Assembly: GCF_004519545.1 (NCBI RefSeq)
Contig: NZ_SDKM01000007.1
Location: 1 to 64,000, forward strand
Source of the DNA: Nocardioides guangzhouensis
GTDB lineage: Bacteria; Actinomycetota; Actinomycetes; Propionibacteriales; Nocardioidaceae
DNA length: 64,000 nt
Reading direction: 5' to 3'
How positions within the stretch are numbered: the stretch's first letter is position 1; each line of letters starts with the position of its first letter. The notes beneath the pieces are model-generated. The model was not told the origin of the DNA and did no database searches. It worked only from the letters and a program-made list of their open reading frames with translations. Shown one piece after another: positions 31,563 through 40,472 of this stretch. The position numbers and the translations under genes were made by a program.

Positions 31563-32984
31563 ATGACCGAGGTGGGCAGAGAGAGCAACGTCGAGCGTGT
31601 GCAGATCGAGAACATCCTCCGGGCCGCCCCGAACGTCCGGGCACATCCCCCCGACTGGAAAACCCGGCCCGAGGGCGTGGACTATCTCTATCGCATCGAC
31701 CAGGTCATCGCGCGGACCCCGGACCTCGGCGCCGTGCAGCGGGAGTTGACCACGCGGAAGATCCGGAACTCCGCCGAGGACGGCGAGTTCCTGACCGGCC
31801 TGACTCGGGTGCACATCACGGTGCCCGCCAAGGAGGGCGAAGGTGGCGAAGGCCGCCTTCGCCGCGGCCTTCGCCGCCTCACTGGCCGCCCAAAGAAGGT
31901 GTGGTCACTGGCCGAGCAGATCCAAAGTGTGCGTGGCAATTTGGGCACCGCAGCCGTGAGCCTGGATCACGTGTTCTATGTCTGCAAGGTGCACTCCTGC
32001 GCGGCCATCGAACCGGAGCTGACCGATGGTTCGACGGACCCCGTGCCCGCCACGCAGACCTTCGCCTCGCAGGGCGAGGTCGTCGTGCGCATCCTGGACA
32101 CCGGGCTGGTCCACACCACAACTGCCGCACTGACGTGGATGTCGCGAGTCACCGGTGACCCCGACACGTTGGTACACAAGCTCCCGAACCAGCCCGGCCA
32201 GTTCGAGATCACCCAGGACGGCGGCCACGGCACGTTCACGGCCGGGTGCGTCGGCGTCGCCGCACCGGATGCCGCGGTCTACGTGGTGAACGCGGCGAAG
32301 CTGCTCCGACCGGAACAGGAGACGGGCGAGCCGGAGCCGGAGACGGACGAGCTCGGCGCGGTGTGCGACATCGACCTTGCTCTTCTCATGCGCGACGAGA
32401 TCGAGAACTCAGGAGTCCAGGTGATGGTGGTCAACTTCGCCGGCACGACGCAGGACAACGTTCCCCCACCGTCCCTGGCCCAGCTCTCCGCGGTGATCAA
32501 GGACCGCGATCTGGTGATCCTGGCGCCGGTCGGAAACGACGGCGACGCGCGGGTGACCTGGCCGAGCAAGTTCGACTGGGTTAAGTCGGTCGGCGGGCTC
32601 ACCGATGGCGCCCCGCTCGAGCGCGCCAGCGACCAAACGCGCTACCAGCCTGGGGGGCCGCTCACGCGTGCACACTGGAGCAATTACGGCAAGGTCGACG
32701 TCTGGGCGCCGGGCGACCTGCTGATGAACGGCTACGCGACGGGCAGCTACCAGCCCACCTGGAACGCTCCCCCCACCCCACCTGCCCGCAAGTTCAACGG
32801 GATGGCCGTGTGGAGCGGCACCTCGTTCGCCACCCCGCTGGTGGCCGGCATGATCGCCGCCAGGGTGTCGGCGACCCCGGGTCTGAGCGTTCGCGATGCT
32901 TGGGGCCAGTTGCTGAAGCTGGCCGAGGGGCAACTCGTGCCGTATGCCGGGCCATCGCTGCTGCCGAGCCAGGCGCTCGACTGA
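31563..32984 (+). CDS. Cytosolic S8 family subtilisin-like serine protease
   Basis: This 473-aa protease has an intact catalytic set: Asp179 in VVRILDTGL, His222 in GGHGTFTAG, oxyanion Asn325 in APVGNDG and Ser421 in WSGTSFATPLVAG. There is no signal peptide or membrane helix. The 140-residue N-terminal extension (DYLYRIDQVIARTPDLGAVQ is a segment of it) is not a recognisable I9 propeptide and may be a docking or inhibitory domain. The ATG has AGGGGAGG 6-10 nt upstream. Codon use in 31860-32000 is visibly less GC-biased than neighbours (AAA, TTG, CAA, AGT, TAT codons), which hints at recent transfer. It is divergent from the CHAT protease gene and probably acts with it. Confidence 0.92.
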   Translation: MTEVGRESNVERVQIENILRAAPNVRAHPPDWKTRPEGVDYLYRIDQVIARTPDLGAVQRELTTRKIRNSAEDGEFLTGLTRVHITVPAKEGEGGEGRLRRGLRRLTGRPKKVWSLAEQIQSVRGNLGTAAVSLDHVFYVCKVHSCAAIEPELTDGSTDPVPATQTFASQGEVVVRILDTGLVHTTTAALTWMSRVTGDPDTLVHKLPNQPGQFEITQDGGHGTFTAGCVGVAAPDAAVYVVNAAKLLRPEQETGEPEPETDELGAVCDIDLALLMRDEIENSGVQVMVVNFAGTTQDNVPPPSLAQLSAVIKDRDLVILAPVGNDGDARVTWPSKFDWVKSVGGLTDGAPLERASDQTRYQPGGPLTRAHWSNYGKVDVWAPGDLLMNGYATGSYQPTWNAPPTPPARKFNGMAVWSGTSFATPLVAGMIAARVSATPGLSVRDAWGQLLKLAEGQLVPYAGPSLLPSQALD

Positions 32985-32994
32985 GCGGAGGACT

Positions 32995-33480
32995 TCACCC
33001 GAACGTCAGACCGTACCTCTCGACGATCGGCCAGGTCGCGGCCAGGTCGGCGTCGCAGCCGTACGGCGCCACGACCGGCCCGAGGTCGACGTCCTCCGGC
33101 GCGGTGTCGACGGCCCGGAACATCTCCTCCAGCCCGCCCGGCGAGATCAGCTCCAGCAGCCGGGCGGGCCGGTCGGCCGCGTTCCAGAACGTGTGCCACT
33201 GCCCGCGCGGCTTGAGGACCAGGTCGCCCGGCTCGGCCACGACCTCGTCCTCCCCGAGCTGTGCCCAGATCCGGCCCTCGAGCACGAAGCTGAACTCGTC
33301 CTCCATCGTGTGCCGGTGCATCGGTGCCGCGATCGACCGCGGCGCCAGCAGGTGCTCGACCACCGCGAACCGCCCGCCCCAGTCCTGGCCGTCCAGCAGG
33401 AACCGGTCGCGGCACCCCGCGTCCGCGCCGAGGACCTCGCCCTCCCCGGCCCGGACCACCTGCGCGTGCCGCTCAGCCAT
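32995..33480 (-). CDS. Cupin domain protein
   Basis: This 161-aa soluble single-domain cupin has metal-binding motif 1, MHRHTMEDEFSFVLEGRI (His/His/Glu), and motif 2, PGDLVLKPRGQWHTFWN. It could be a dioxygenase, isomerase or sensor protein; nothing specifies the substrate. The ATG at 33480 is preceded 7 nt upstream by GACACT, so it may be leaderless. It converges with the subtilase gene, with 10 bp between stops, and is unlikely to belong to that cassette. Confidence 0.87.
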   Translation of the reverse strand: MAERHAQVVRAGEGEVLGADAGCRDRFLLDGQDWGGRFAVVEHLLAPRSIAAPMHRHTMEDEFSFVLEGRIWAQLGEDEVVAEPGDLVLKPRGQWHTFWNAADRPARLLELISPGGLEEMFRAVDTAPEDVDLGPVVAPYGCDADLAATWPIVERYGLTFG

Positions 33481-33525
33481 GGCCCCCAGTGTCCGGCGAC
33501 CTCCGCTCCCGCACCACCCCAGGAC

Positions 33526-33641
33526 GTCATCCGCTCCGGCTGCCCGGGCAGCTGCTCCGGCGACCAGCTCGTATGACGTCACGGACAATGTCGTCCGTTC
33601 TGGCTGCTCCAGCTGCCCGGACGACCGTTTCGTACGACGTC
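33526..33641. repeat. Imperfect tandem duplication (64-bp period) upstream of the DGPF/ECF42 operon
   Basis: Two diverged copies, starting at 33526 and 33590, share GTC(A/G)TCCG(C/T)TC(C/T)GGCTGC at the left and CGTA(T/C)GACGTC at the right. At the junction lies ACGGAC-N6-GTCCGT (33581-33598), a perfect 6-bp inverted repeat. No gene is seen in 33481-33736; the stretch looks regulatory. Confidence 0.45.
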
Positions 33642-33657
33642 CCGCGGTGGGACTCGA

Positions 33658-33684
33658 TGTCGAAAGCGGGGGAGCGGCTCCGAC
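33658..33684 (+). promoter_or_regulatory. Putative ECF42-type promoter of the DGPF-sigma operon
   Basis: TGTCGA (33658-33663), 17 bp, then CGAC (33681-33684). This fits the promoter reported for ECF42 sigma factors in Streptomyces venezuelae (TGTCGA at -35, CGA/TC at -10, as I recall). Transcription would start about 45 nt before the DGPF ATG. It implies autoregulation of the ECF42 gene. Confidence 0.6.
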
Positions 33685-33736
33685 GTCCCTGGTGCAGGAT
33701 CGCAACGGGGCGCCTGCGCCGACGAAAGGGAGAGCC

Positions 33737-34129
33737 ATGAAGTACGTCATCCTCATCCACTCCAACCCCGACCCGTGGGGGCACCCGACCCAGCGGTTCA
33801 CCGCCGAGGGCCGGGAGCTGCCGGACGCCGAGCACGAGCGGATGGACCAGGCGTTCGAGGCGCTGATGAACGAGATCGTCGCGTCGGGGGAGTTCGTGAC
33901 CGCGGAGGCGCTGGGCGACCCGGCCGCGTCGACGGTCTTCGGGTGGACGCCGGAGAAGCACGTGGTGACGGACGGCCCGTACGCCGAGGCGAAGGAGCAG
34001 CTCGCCGGGTTCTTCATCATCGACGTCGCCACCCGCGAGCGGGCCGTCGAGATCGCCGACCACTTCACCCAGCCCGGTGGCACCGTCGAGCTGCGACCCG
34101 TGATGTGGCCCGGCGGCGACGACCAGTGA
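33737..34129 (+). CDS. DGPF/YCII domain protein (ECF42 partner)
   Basis: This 130-aa YCII-fold protein begins MKYVILIHSNPD and carries the DGPF-type motif as TDGPYAEAKEQLAGFFII, with the usual C-terminal HFTQPGGTVELRPVM. DGPF proteins are encoded next to ECF42 sigma factors and are their known regulon members. Their enzymatic or sensing role is unsettled. The ATG has GGGAGAG upstream. The sigma gene follows 7 nt after its stop. Confidence 0.92.
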   Translation: MKYVILIHSNPDPWGHPTQRFTAEGRELPDAEHERMDQAFEALMNEIVASGEFVTAEALGDPAASTVFGWTPEKHVVTDGPYAEAKEQLAGFFIIDVATRERAVEIADHFTQPGGTVELRPVMWPGGDDQ

Positions 34130-34136
34130 CCCGCCC

Positions 34137-35333
<1,197 letters not shown>

Positions 35334-35350
35334 GGGGACCGGCCCGCCCG

Positions 35351-35356
35351 TAGGCT
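35351..35356 (+). promoter_or_regulatory. -10 element of the MoxR-type ATPase gene (leaderless)
   Basis: TAGGCT ends 6 nt before the GTG at 35363. Confidence 0.45.
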
Positions 35357-35362
35357 GGCCCG

Positions 35363-36229
35363 GTGACCTGGTTCCAGTCCCCGGACGACGCGACGACCAG
35401 CCTCGGCGGCACCGGCTACCTCGCCGACCGGCCGACATCGATCACCTCCTACCTCGCCGGGGCGCTCGGCAAGCCGCTGCTGGTCGAGGGTCCCGCGGGG
35501 GTCGGCAAGACCCAGCTGGCCAAGGCGGTCGCGCAGGCGACCGGTGCCGCGCTGGTCCGGCTGCAGTGCTACGAGGGCCTCGACGAGGCGCGTGCGCTCT
35601 ACGAGTGGAACTACAAGAAGCAGCTGCTGCGCATCCAGGCCGCCGGCGGTGACGACTCCTGGCGGGAGACGCACGACGACATCTTCACCGAGGAGTTCCT
35701 GCTCACCCGGCCCCTGCTCGCCGCGATCCGGCAGGACGAGCCGACGGTGCTGCTGATCGACGAGGTCGACAAGACCGACGTCGAGGTGGAGGGCCTCCTG
35801 CTCGAGGTGCTCTCCGACTTCCAGGTGACGATCCCCGAGCTGGGCACCGTCGCCGCCGTACGCCGACCCTTCGTGGTGCTCACCTCCAACGCCACCCGGG
35901 AGCTCTCCGAGGCGCTGAAGCGGCGCTGCCTCTACCTCCATCTCGACTACCCCGAGCCCGATCGCGAGCGCGAGATCCTGCTCTCCCAGGTGCCCGGGCT
36001 CGACGACGCGCTGGCCCGCCAGGTGGTCGACACCGTCGCCCGGCTGCGCGACCTGGAGCTCAAGAAGGCCCCGTCGATCGCGGAGTCCGTCGACTGGGCG
36101 CGGACCCTGATCGCGCTGGAGACCCGCGAGCTGGACGCGAAGGCGATCGCCGACACCCTCGGCGTGGTGCTCAAGCACGCCTCCGACCACGACCGCGCGG
36201 TGCGCGAGCTGCGGCTGGCCCGGGGCTGA
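35363..36229 (+). CDS. MoxR-family AAA+ ATPase (CoxD-like)
   Basis: This 288-aa AAA+ ATPase has Walker A GPAGVGKT (43-50), Walker B VLLIDEVDKTD, sensor 1 VLTSNATRE and arginine-containing RRCLYLHLDYP. MoxR ATPases remodel or activate partner complexes together with a VWA protein, and the VWA gene follows 5 nt after its stop. In CO dehydrogenase loci the equivalent pair is CoxD/CoxE, but no cox genes are in this window, so the client is unknown. GTG start 35363, probably leaderless. Confidence 0.92.
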   Translation: MTWFQSPDDATTSLGGTGYLADRPTSITSYLAGALGKPLLVEGPAGVGKTQLAKAVAQATGAALVRLQCYEGLDEARALYEWNYKKQLLRIQAAGGDDSWRETHDDIFTEEFLLTRPLLAAIRQDEPTVLLIDEVDKTDVEVEGLLLEVLSDFQVTIPELGTVAAVRRPFVVLTSNATRELSEALKRRCLYLHLDYPEPDREREILLSQVPGLDDALARQVVDTVARLRDLELKKAPSIAESVDWARTLIALETRELDAKAIADTLGVVLKHASDHDRAVRELRLARG

Positions 36230-36234
36230 GCACG

Positions 36235-37614
36235 ATGAGCGTCACCGGAGGCCTGGTCGACCGGCACGTCGCGCTGGTCGAGGCGCTCCGGCGTGCCGGC
36301 GTCCCGGTCTCGCTCGCGGAGGACGTCGATGCTGCGACCGCGGTGACCGCCGTCGGGCTGCACGACCGTGACGCCCTCCGCGCGACGTACGCCGCCACGC
36401 TGGTCAAGCGGGCCGCCCACCGGCCCAGCTTCGACGCGCTCTTCGACCTCTTCTTCCCGGCCCTGGTCGGCGACGGCCGCACCGCGCGCACGGAGGGGGA
36501 GGAACCCGAGGGCCCGCAGGACACCGGACCGGCGCTCACCGCGTTCCGCGAGGACCTCGGGGAGGCGCTCGCCGCGGGCGACGAGGCCCGGGTGCAGGAC
36601 CTCGCGATCCAGGCGGTCACCCGGTTCGGCGCGATGCCCGGTCGGGCGCCGGGCCTGTCGTCATGGAGCGCCTACCAGACCCTCAAACGGGTCGAGCCGG
36701 ACCGACTGGTGGCGCAGATCGCGGACGCCCTGCACGCCGACGGTCTCGACGAGGACGGTGCCCGGCGTACCGCCACCGGCCGCGCCGCCCGCTTCACCGG
36801 GCTCGTCGAGGCCGACGCCCGCCGCCGGATCGCGGAGGCGAAGGGGCCCGAGCACGTCGCCGACACCACACTCCGACCCACCATCGACAAGATCGACTTC
36901 ACCAGCGCCCGCCGCGCCGACCTCGAGCAGATGCGGCGCGAGATCTACCCGCTCGCGCGGCGGCTGGCGACCCGGCTCAGCCAGGAGCACCACGCGCGCC
37001 GGCGCGGTCCGCTCGACTTCCGGCGTACCGTTCGCGCCTCGATCTCGACCGGCGGCGTCCCGATCACCACCCACCACCGGCCGAAGCGGCCGCACCGCAC
37101 CGAGCTCGTGGTCCTCTGCGACGTCAGCGGCTCGGTGGCGAGCTTCGCGCAGTTCACGCTGCTGCTGGTCTACGCGCTGCGCGACCAGTTCACCAAGGTC
37201 CGCGCGTTCACGTTCGTCGACGAGGTCCACGAGGTCACCCACCACTTCCGGCCGGGGGCCGACGTCGCCGACGTGATGACGGCGCTGGCGGCCAGCGCGA
37301 GCAAGGCGGCGCTGTGGGGGCGCACGGACTACGGCCGCGCGTTCACCCGGTTCGACGAGCAGTATGCCGACGCGCTGGGCCCGAGGTCGAGCCTGCTGGT
37401 GCTCGGCGACGCGCGCTCCAACTACAGCGACCTCGCCCTCGACACGTTCCGTGGCATGGTCGACCGGTCGCGGCACGCCTGGTGGCTCAACCCCGAGCAC
37501 GCGCGCAGCTGGAACATCGGCGACTCGGCGGCCCGCGCCTACGCGGAGGTCGTGGACATGGTCGAGTGCCGCAACCTCACCCAGCTGGGCGAGTTCGTCC
37601 ACGACATCGTGTGA
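36235..37614 (+). CDS. VWA domain protein (CoxE-like MoxR partner)
   Basis: This 459-aa protein has an N-terminal helical half (residues 1-270) with a stretch of acidic linker EGEEPEGPQDTG, and a C-terminal von Willebrand A domain with the metal site DVSGS (Asp296, Ser298, Ser300) and later LLVLGDARSNYSD. The family (DUF58/CoxE-like) works with MoxR ATPases as a metal-insertion or assembly chaperone; the gene order supports that partnership. It ends 3 bp before the stop of the convergent lipase-like gene. Confidence 0.9.
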   Translation: MSVTGGLVDRHVALVEALRRAGVPVSLAEDVDAATAVTAVGLHDRDALRATYAATLVKRAAHRPSFDALFDLFFPALVGDGRTARTEGEEPEGPQDTGPALTAFREDLGEALAAGDEARVQDLAIQAVTRFGAMPGRAPGLSSWSAYQTLKRVEPDRLVAQIADALHADGLDEDGARRTATGRAARFTGLVEADARRRIAEAKGPEHVADTTLRPTIDKIDFTSARRADLEQMRREIYPLARRLATRLSQEHHARRRGPLDFRRTVRASISTGGVPITTHHRPKRPHRTELVVLCDVSGSVASFAQFTLLLVYALRDQFTKVRAFTFVDEVHEVTHHFRPGADVADVMTALAASASKAALWGRTDYGRAFTRFDEQYADALGPRSSLLVLGDARSNYSDLALDTFRGMVDRSRHAWWLNPEHARSWNIGDSAARAYAEVVDMVECRNLTQLGEFVHDIV

Positions 37615-37617
37615 CGT

Positions 37618-38925
37618 TCAGGCCGAGAGGTAGCCCAGCTCCTGGATCCGCCGGATCGCCGCCCGCAGCTCCGGGTGGTCGGCGGCGTCGACGGCGCGGC
37701 CGCCTGCGACGTACGCCGCCGCGCCGCGCCCGTCGCCCCCGTCGAAGACCACGGTCAGCCGGTTCGGGACGCCTGCGTTGATCAGCGACCCGAGCAGCGC
37801 CACCGGGTCGGTGCGGTCCTCGAGCGCCAGCACGGTGGTGGGACCGGGGACCCGCGGCACCTGCGCCGACGGTGAGCCGGCGGTGATCACCTGGTCGATG
37901 GTGAACCGGTCGGACGCTGCCGAGGCCGCGATCTCCGCTGCGGTCATGCCGCCTCGTGCGTGGCCCACCAGCAGCACCCGTGCGCCGGGCTCGTCGCCGA
38001 TGGCGGTCTCCAGCGCGGCCACCACCGACGCCGCGCGGGCCCGGTTGTCGCCACCCACGAGCCGCAGGCCCTCGGAGCGGGTCGCGGGGCTCGGCAGGTA
38101 GCCGATGAACCGGCCCTCGCCGAGCCGCTGCACGAGCAGCTCGCCCTCGACCTGGCTGAGCGAGGTCATCAGGTCCTCCAGCGTGCGCGGTGCCGTCCCC
38201 TCCGCGGTGGCTGCCACCGGCCCGCTCGGCTCGTCGACCACGAACCCGGCCGCGACGTCGCGCAGCGCTGCGGAGAAGTCCACGGCGAGCTCGGGGGCGA
38301 GCTCGGGGGCGCCGACGGCGCGCAGCCCGCCCCGGGTCGCGGCCGCCGCGGACGAGCCGCCCAGGACCGCGGCGGTCAGCAGGGCCCGCATCTGCAGCGC
38401 GTCGAGGAGCCCGCCGCCGCCGCTGACGAAGTGATCCATCAGGTCGGGGTTCGCCTCGGCCAGCTCGTTGAGGTACGCCGCGAGCCCGTCGCGGTCGAGC
38501 GCCCCGGTCTCGATCAGCCCGGCCGAGACGATCGCGCCCCCCAGCGCCACCTCGGGCGCGAGGTAGCCGACCGCCCGGGCCGCGATCGACCCGAGCGTCC
38601 GGTACGCAGCTACCTGGAGGTCGTCGATCCAGCGGTAGGTGAGCACGGTGGCGCGCACGACCAGCGCGTCCGCGTCGAGCTCGACCGAGCGGACCATGAG
38701 CCCGTTCCTGCCGGTGGTCGCGGCGAGGATGTCGTCCTCCGCCCGCAGGTACGTCGCGCGGGCCAGGTCGGCGGAGTCCGCCACCGCCTCGTCGGCCAGC
38801 ACCGCGGCGCCGAGCTGCGCCCGCTCGCGCATCTCGTCGCCGGCGGAGTCGTAGAGATCCGCCAGACGCATCATCTCCTCGTACTTGTCGTGCGCCACCT
38901 CAGGACGCTCGCTGGTCGTGCTCAT
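37618..38925 (-). CDS. Lipase-like alpha/beta-hydrolase protein lacking the nucleophile serine
   Basis: This 435-aa protein starts MSTTSERPEVAHDKYEEMM. Residues 1-110 are helical and WXG/ESX-substrate-like in length. A Gly/Ala-rich middle follows, then a C-terminal lipase-like alpha/beta-hydrolase domain. The nucleophile elbow, normally GHSxGG, reads GHARGG (Ala323 in place of Ser); the later acid-type segment (ALEDRTDPVALLG) and a terminal helix are kept. It is therefore probably a non-catalytic member. It overlaps the next gene upstream by 4 bp (ATGA) in a three-gene operon with a WXG100-like protein, so a role in type VII-type export or as a structural effector is inferred. Confidence 0.75.
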   Translation of the reverse strand: MSTTSERPEVAHDKYEEMMRLADLYDSAGDEMRERAQLGAAVLADEAVADSADLARATYLRAEDDILAATTGRNGLMVRSVELDADALVVRATVLTYRWIDDLQVAAYRTLGSIAARAVGYLAPEVALGGAIVSAGLIETGALDRDGLAAYLNELAEANPDLMDHFVSGGGGLLDALQMRALLTAAVLGGSSAAAATRGGLRAVGAPELAPELAVDFSAALRDVAAGFVVDEPSGPVAATAEGTAPRTLEDLMTSLSQVEGELLVQRLGEGRFIGYLPSPATRSEGLRLVGGDNRARAASVVAALETAIGDEPGARVLLVGHARGGMTAAEIAASAASDRFTIDQVITAGSPSAQVPRVPGPTTVLALEDRTDPVALLGSLINAGVPNRLTVVFDGGDGRGAAAYVAGGRAVDAADHPELRAAIRRIQELGYLSA

Positions 38926-39863
38926 GCCGTCACCTCCGCCAGGACCGGCCCCAGCACCGACGCGAGGTCGGCCGGCTCCACCCGGCGCACCTCGACCCGG
39001 TGGGCGTCCTGCTCCTGGTGCGGGCGCAGCACCCGCCAGCCGTCGGCGAGCAGCACCCAGGACAGGACGCCGACCGTGCTGCCCCCGGCCCCGACGTCGG
39101 CGACCAGCGCGCGCAGCCGGCCCTGGGTCTCGCCGACCAGGGCACCGACCACCGCGGACACCATGGCGTCGTCGAGCGGTGAGCCGGCGCCGTCCACGGT
39201 GGAACCGGTGTGGTGCGCGACCACGGTCGAGAGCAGGTCGGCACGGCCGCTGCGCAGCGCCTCCGCGCCCGCGTCGAGCAGCTCGTAGGGCAGGTCGACC
39301 ACGTCGGGGACCGTGGAGTCGCCGAGCTCGACGTCCTCCGGGACCACCGCCATCCGGGCCAGCTCGGCGGCCCACTGGTCGGTGCCGAACCAGGCCAGCT
39401 CGAAGACGATCCCGTCGACCGTCGACAGCGAGGCCACGGCGCCCGCGCGCTGGCGGTGCCAAGCCCGGCCGCGGACCGTGTCGACGACGACGTCGAGGTC
39501 GAGCGCGAGCTCCGGAGTGGCCAGCAGGCCGAGCGCCCCGACCACTCCGGCGTCCGGGATCGCTCCGGCGTCCCCGGTCAGCAGGCCGCGGCGGGCCAGC
39601 GCCTCCGCCGGGTCGTGCAGGGTGTCGAGTGCCGCGGCGTACGCCTCGTCGTCGGCGGACTGCCGGCTCTGCCCGAGCCGGTCCTGCAGCGGGCCGGCGT
39701 CGGTGCGCTCGACCACGTCGAACGGGAGCGGCGCGCCGCCGGCGCGCTCAGAGAGCAGCCGGAGCTCGAGGAGGGTGAGCGCGAGCCGCCGGGGCAGGCC
39801 CTCGAGCGTGCCCGGGGGAGTCGGGGGCGGGTTGGCGGGGGTGGCCAGGTCTACGGTCGGCAT
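38922..39863 (-). CDS. Unknown protein of the WXG100/pseudo-lipase operon, possibly EspG-like
   Basis: This 313-aa soluble Asp/Val/Leu-rich protein starts MPTVDLATPANPPPTPPG (Pro-rich, likely flexible). It has no signal peptide. Segments ELALDLDVVVDTVRGRAWHRQ and VASLSTVDGIVFELAWFGTDQWAAELARM have the alternating pattern of EspG-type ESX chaperones, but the resemblance is weak and I would not rely on it. It sits between the WXG100-like gene and the pseudo-lipase gene, overlapping the latter (ATGA), which fits a chaperone for either product. Confidence 0.55.
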   Translation of the reverse strand: MPTVDLATPANPPPTPPGTLEGLPRRLALTLLELRLLSERAGGAPLPFDVVERTDAGPLQDRLGQSRQSADDEAYAAALDTLHDPAEALARRGLLTGDAGAIPDAGVVGALGLLATPELALDLDVVVDTVRGRAWHRQRAGAVASLSTVDGIVFELAWFGTDQWAAELARMAVVPEDVELGDSTVPDVVDLPYELLDAGAEALRSGRADLLSTVVAHHTGSTVDGAGSPLDDAMVSAVVGALVGETQGRLRALVADVGAGGSTVGVLSWVLLADGWRVLRPHQEQDAHRVEVRRVEPADLASVLGPVLAEVTA

Positions 39864-39892
39864 GTCTCCAGTCCGGGGGTCGGGGGCGCGGG

Positions 39893-40336
39893 TCAGAGCC
39901 CGGGGAGGGTGACGCTCAGCCAGTCCTTGTGGCCGCGCGGGGGCGGCACGAACTGGTCGAGCTGTCGGTCGGTGTCGGTGGGCTCCCGGGTGACGCCGGC
40001 CGGGTCGTCGTGGCCGCGGAGCGTGGCGATCCGGGTCTTCGCGTCGGCCACCAGGGACGACGCCTTGCGCTCGCTGGCGGCGATGGCGTCCTTGAGCCGG
40101 TCGACCTCGGTGAGGTGGCGCTCGAGCGACTCGGCGGCGTTCTCGTGCTGGCCGGCGCAGTCGCGGAGGTGAACGGCCCGCTCGTGGATGCGGGTGCGCA
40201 TGTCGGCCGCTGCGCGTCCCTGCCACTGGAGACGGTCGAGCTGGGCGACGAGCCGGTCGGCGAGGGCTCGGACGTCGGTGCCCTGCTCCCGGAGCTGCGC
40301 GGCCCGCTTCCGCATGGCGGCGGTGTCGCCGTACAT
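39893..40336 (-). CDS. WXG100-like helical protein
   Basis: This 147-aa protein is mostly helical, with a WxG turn at LQWQGRAAADM (about residues 36-46) between two amphipathic helices, and a second helix containing HLRDCAGQHENAAESLERHL. A charged tail DDPAGVTREPTDTDRQLDQ follows. It is longer than classical ESAT-6 proteins because of the C-terminal tail and lacks an obvious YxxxD/E signal. The ATG at 40336 has AAGGAG 8 nt upstream. It is the first gene of the operon with 38922-39863 and 37618-38925 and may be exported through the ESX system about 6 kb away. Confidence 0.7.
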   Translation of the reverse strand: MYGDTAAMRKRAAQLREQGTDVRALADRLVAQLDRLQWQGRAAADMRTRIHERAVHLRDCAGQHENAAESLERHLTEVDRLKDAIAASERKASSLVADAKTRIATLRGHDDPAGVTREPTDTDRQLDQFVPPPRGHKDWLSVTLPGL

Positions 40337-40472
40337 GGGTCAACTCCTTCGCTCACGCCACGGTCCCCGTGCCCCTTCCCCGATGTCGGTGGCCCAAACC
40401 TCGGGTCCGTCAGGTAACCCCCCGGACGCCGGTTCGTTGGAACGCGTGACGCCCCACCCCGAGGAGAGGCCC

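Noticed and set aside
35363..37614. MoxR/VWA pair as part of the CHAT/subtilase cassette
   Set aside because: It lies beyond the cupin and ECF42 operons with its own leaderless promoter. Classic MoxR-VWA pairing is sufficient to explain it.
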